Source: an uncultured Clostridia bacterium | GTDB taxonomy: Bacteria; Bacillota; Clostridia; Christensenellales; CAG-138 | Direction: 5' to 3' | NCBI GenBank assembly: GCA_937915925.1 | Contig: CALGGM010000074.1 | Coordinates: 1 to 60,571 of the forward strand | Length of the DNA: 60,571 bases | Shown here: positions 60,015-60,571 of the stretch, in pieces | Position numbering within the stretch: position 1 is the first letter of the stretch | Layout of the letters: each line of letters opens with the position of its first letter | Notes under the pieces: model-generated | What the model saw: only the letters and a program-made list of their open reading frames with translations | What the model was told of the DNA's origin: nothing | Databases searched by the model: none | Translations under genes and position numbers: made by a program

Positions 60015-60571
60015 TCAGTTTCCTTTCACAGTTGCCGTTGCGGTGTGCTCGCCGTCGGTGACGGTGATCTTCGTGTCGCTGCCCGTGCGAACGATTGCGA
60101 GCGCGCGTCCGTAATAGGTGGTGTACTCGCCCGCGTCGAAGCGTTCCTCGGTGCGAGGGTTCGCGCTGCCGAATCCCAGAAGCTCGCCGCCCTCGACCGT
60201 GACCGAAAGCTTACGGTCGGCGTTCGATTCCACGACGCCGTTTGCGCCTTCCAATGTGATCGGCAGATACACGGTCTCGCCTGCTTTCGCCTCGGTGACC
60301 TCCGGACGGATCGCGATGTGCAGCGGCGCTTCGGTGGTTTCGAGCGCATTTCTTGCGAGTTCGCGTCCGCCTGCGTCGTAGGCGACTGCCTCGAGCCTGC
60401 CCGGCGCGTAGTTTACGTTGAACGTCGCGCGGCAGTCCTTGACCTTCGCGCTCGCAAGCTTCTTGCCGTCTAAATTGAGCTTGATCCATGCGGCGTCGAA
60501 ATACACCTCGACGGTGGCTTTTTTGCCCTTGCAGCCCGCCCAGCTCCACGACGGGATCGCGTTTGTGCCGC
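60015..60571 (-). CDS. GH2 family glycoside hydrolase, C-terminal part (cut by window end)
   Basis: About 185 C-terminal residues are visible. They read GTNAIPSWSWAGCKGKKATV then EVYFDAAWIKLNLDGKKLAS AKV, followed by a DUF4982-like domain and a final Ig-like domain (EAKAGETVYLPITLEGANGV; GGELLGFGSANPRTEERFDA GEYTTYYGRALAIVR; TVTDGEHTATATVKGN). This tail is typical of long GH2 beta-galactosidases or beta-glucuronidase-like enzymes of gut bacteria. The catalytic barrel lies beyond the window. It heads, as far as seen, the second glycan operon and ends one base before GH78 copy 2. Confidence 0.87.
   Translation of the reverse strand, partial: GTNAIPSWSWAGCKGKKATVEVYFDAAWIKLNLDGKKLASAKVKDCRATFNVNYAPGRLEAVAYDAGGRELARNALETTEAPLHIAIRPEVTEAKAGETVYLPITLEGANGVVESNADRKLSVTVEGGELLGFGSANPRTEERFDAGEYTTYYGRALAIVRTGSDTKITVTDGEHTATATVKGN

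Overview
The window looks like chromosomal DNA of a GC-rich, strictly fermentative member of the Bacillota (class Clostridia, possibly an Oscillospirales or Christensenellales gut lineage). This is inferred from lipoprotein signal peptides, strong AGGAGG-type ribosome binding sites, the MBOAT/DHHW/DUF4358/SGNH cassette, a fused ispDF, and dense short palindromic repeats. I have not matched it to a named genome.

Layout. 1-264: start of tuf (EF-Tu, minus) with a tRNA-Gly(CCC) just upstream. 361-4951: a cell-wall amidase facing a four-gene minus-strand cassette for O-acylation of a surface polymer. 5422-9521: three tandem paralogues, each a zinc ribbon fused to two glyoxalase/VOC domains, with a divergent TetR regulator (9822-10391). 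10521-17843: one operon, from promoter to terminator, for uptake (ABC), phosphorylation (ROK kinase) and hydrolysis (GH1) of a beta-glucoside. 17851-22000: aldo/keto reductase, small lipoproteins and enzymes, and a TetR-HAD pair whose promoter overlaps that of a probable structured non-coding RNA (22112-22310). 22508-30414: a hypothetical gene, the housekeeping run uppP-rqcP-ispDF-uvrA, a DUF559 nuclease-like gene bracketed by palindromic elements, a YdcF-like protein and a small FakA-C-like protein. 30691-31482: a GNAT gene.

31683-40093: a compact phage-type capsid cassette, all on the minus strand: terminase small and large subunits, portal, likely scaffold, N4-gp56-type major capsid protein, connector, beta-propeller-like structural protein and two small or low-complexity proteins. 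No integrase, repressor, tape measure, lysis or replication gene is visible. It ends in an intrinsic terminator, and one host-type palindromic element lies inside it.

40427-60571: a plant-glycan utilisation locus. One minus-strand operon carries GH3, an MFS/GPH sugar symporter, GH78, rhaB, rhaA and rhaD. A second carries GH2 (cut by the window end), GH78, a Gfo/Idh/MocA oxidoreductase, GH43, araA, araB and araD. An AraC regulator is divergent from the first operon and converges on the second. Together they would release and ferment L-rhamnose and L-arabinose; a rhamnose- and arabinose-capped arabinogalactan is a reasonable but unproven substrate.

At least four families of short palindromic elements (A to D below) pepper the intergenic gaps. 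Several begin exactly at the base after a TGA stop codon.
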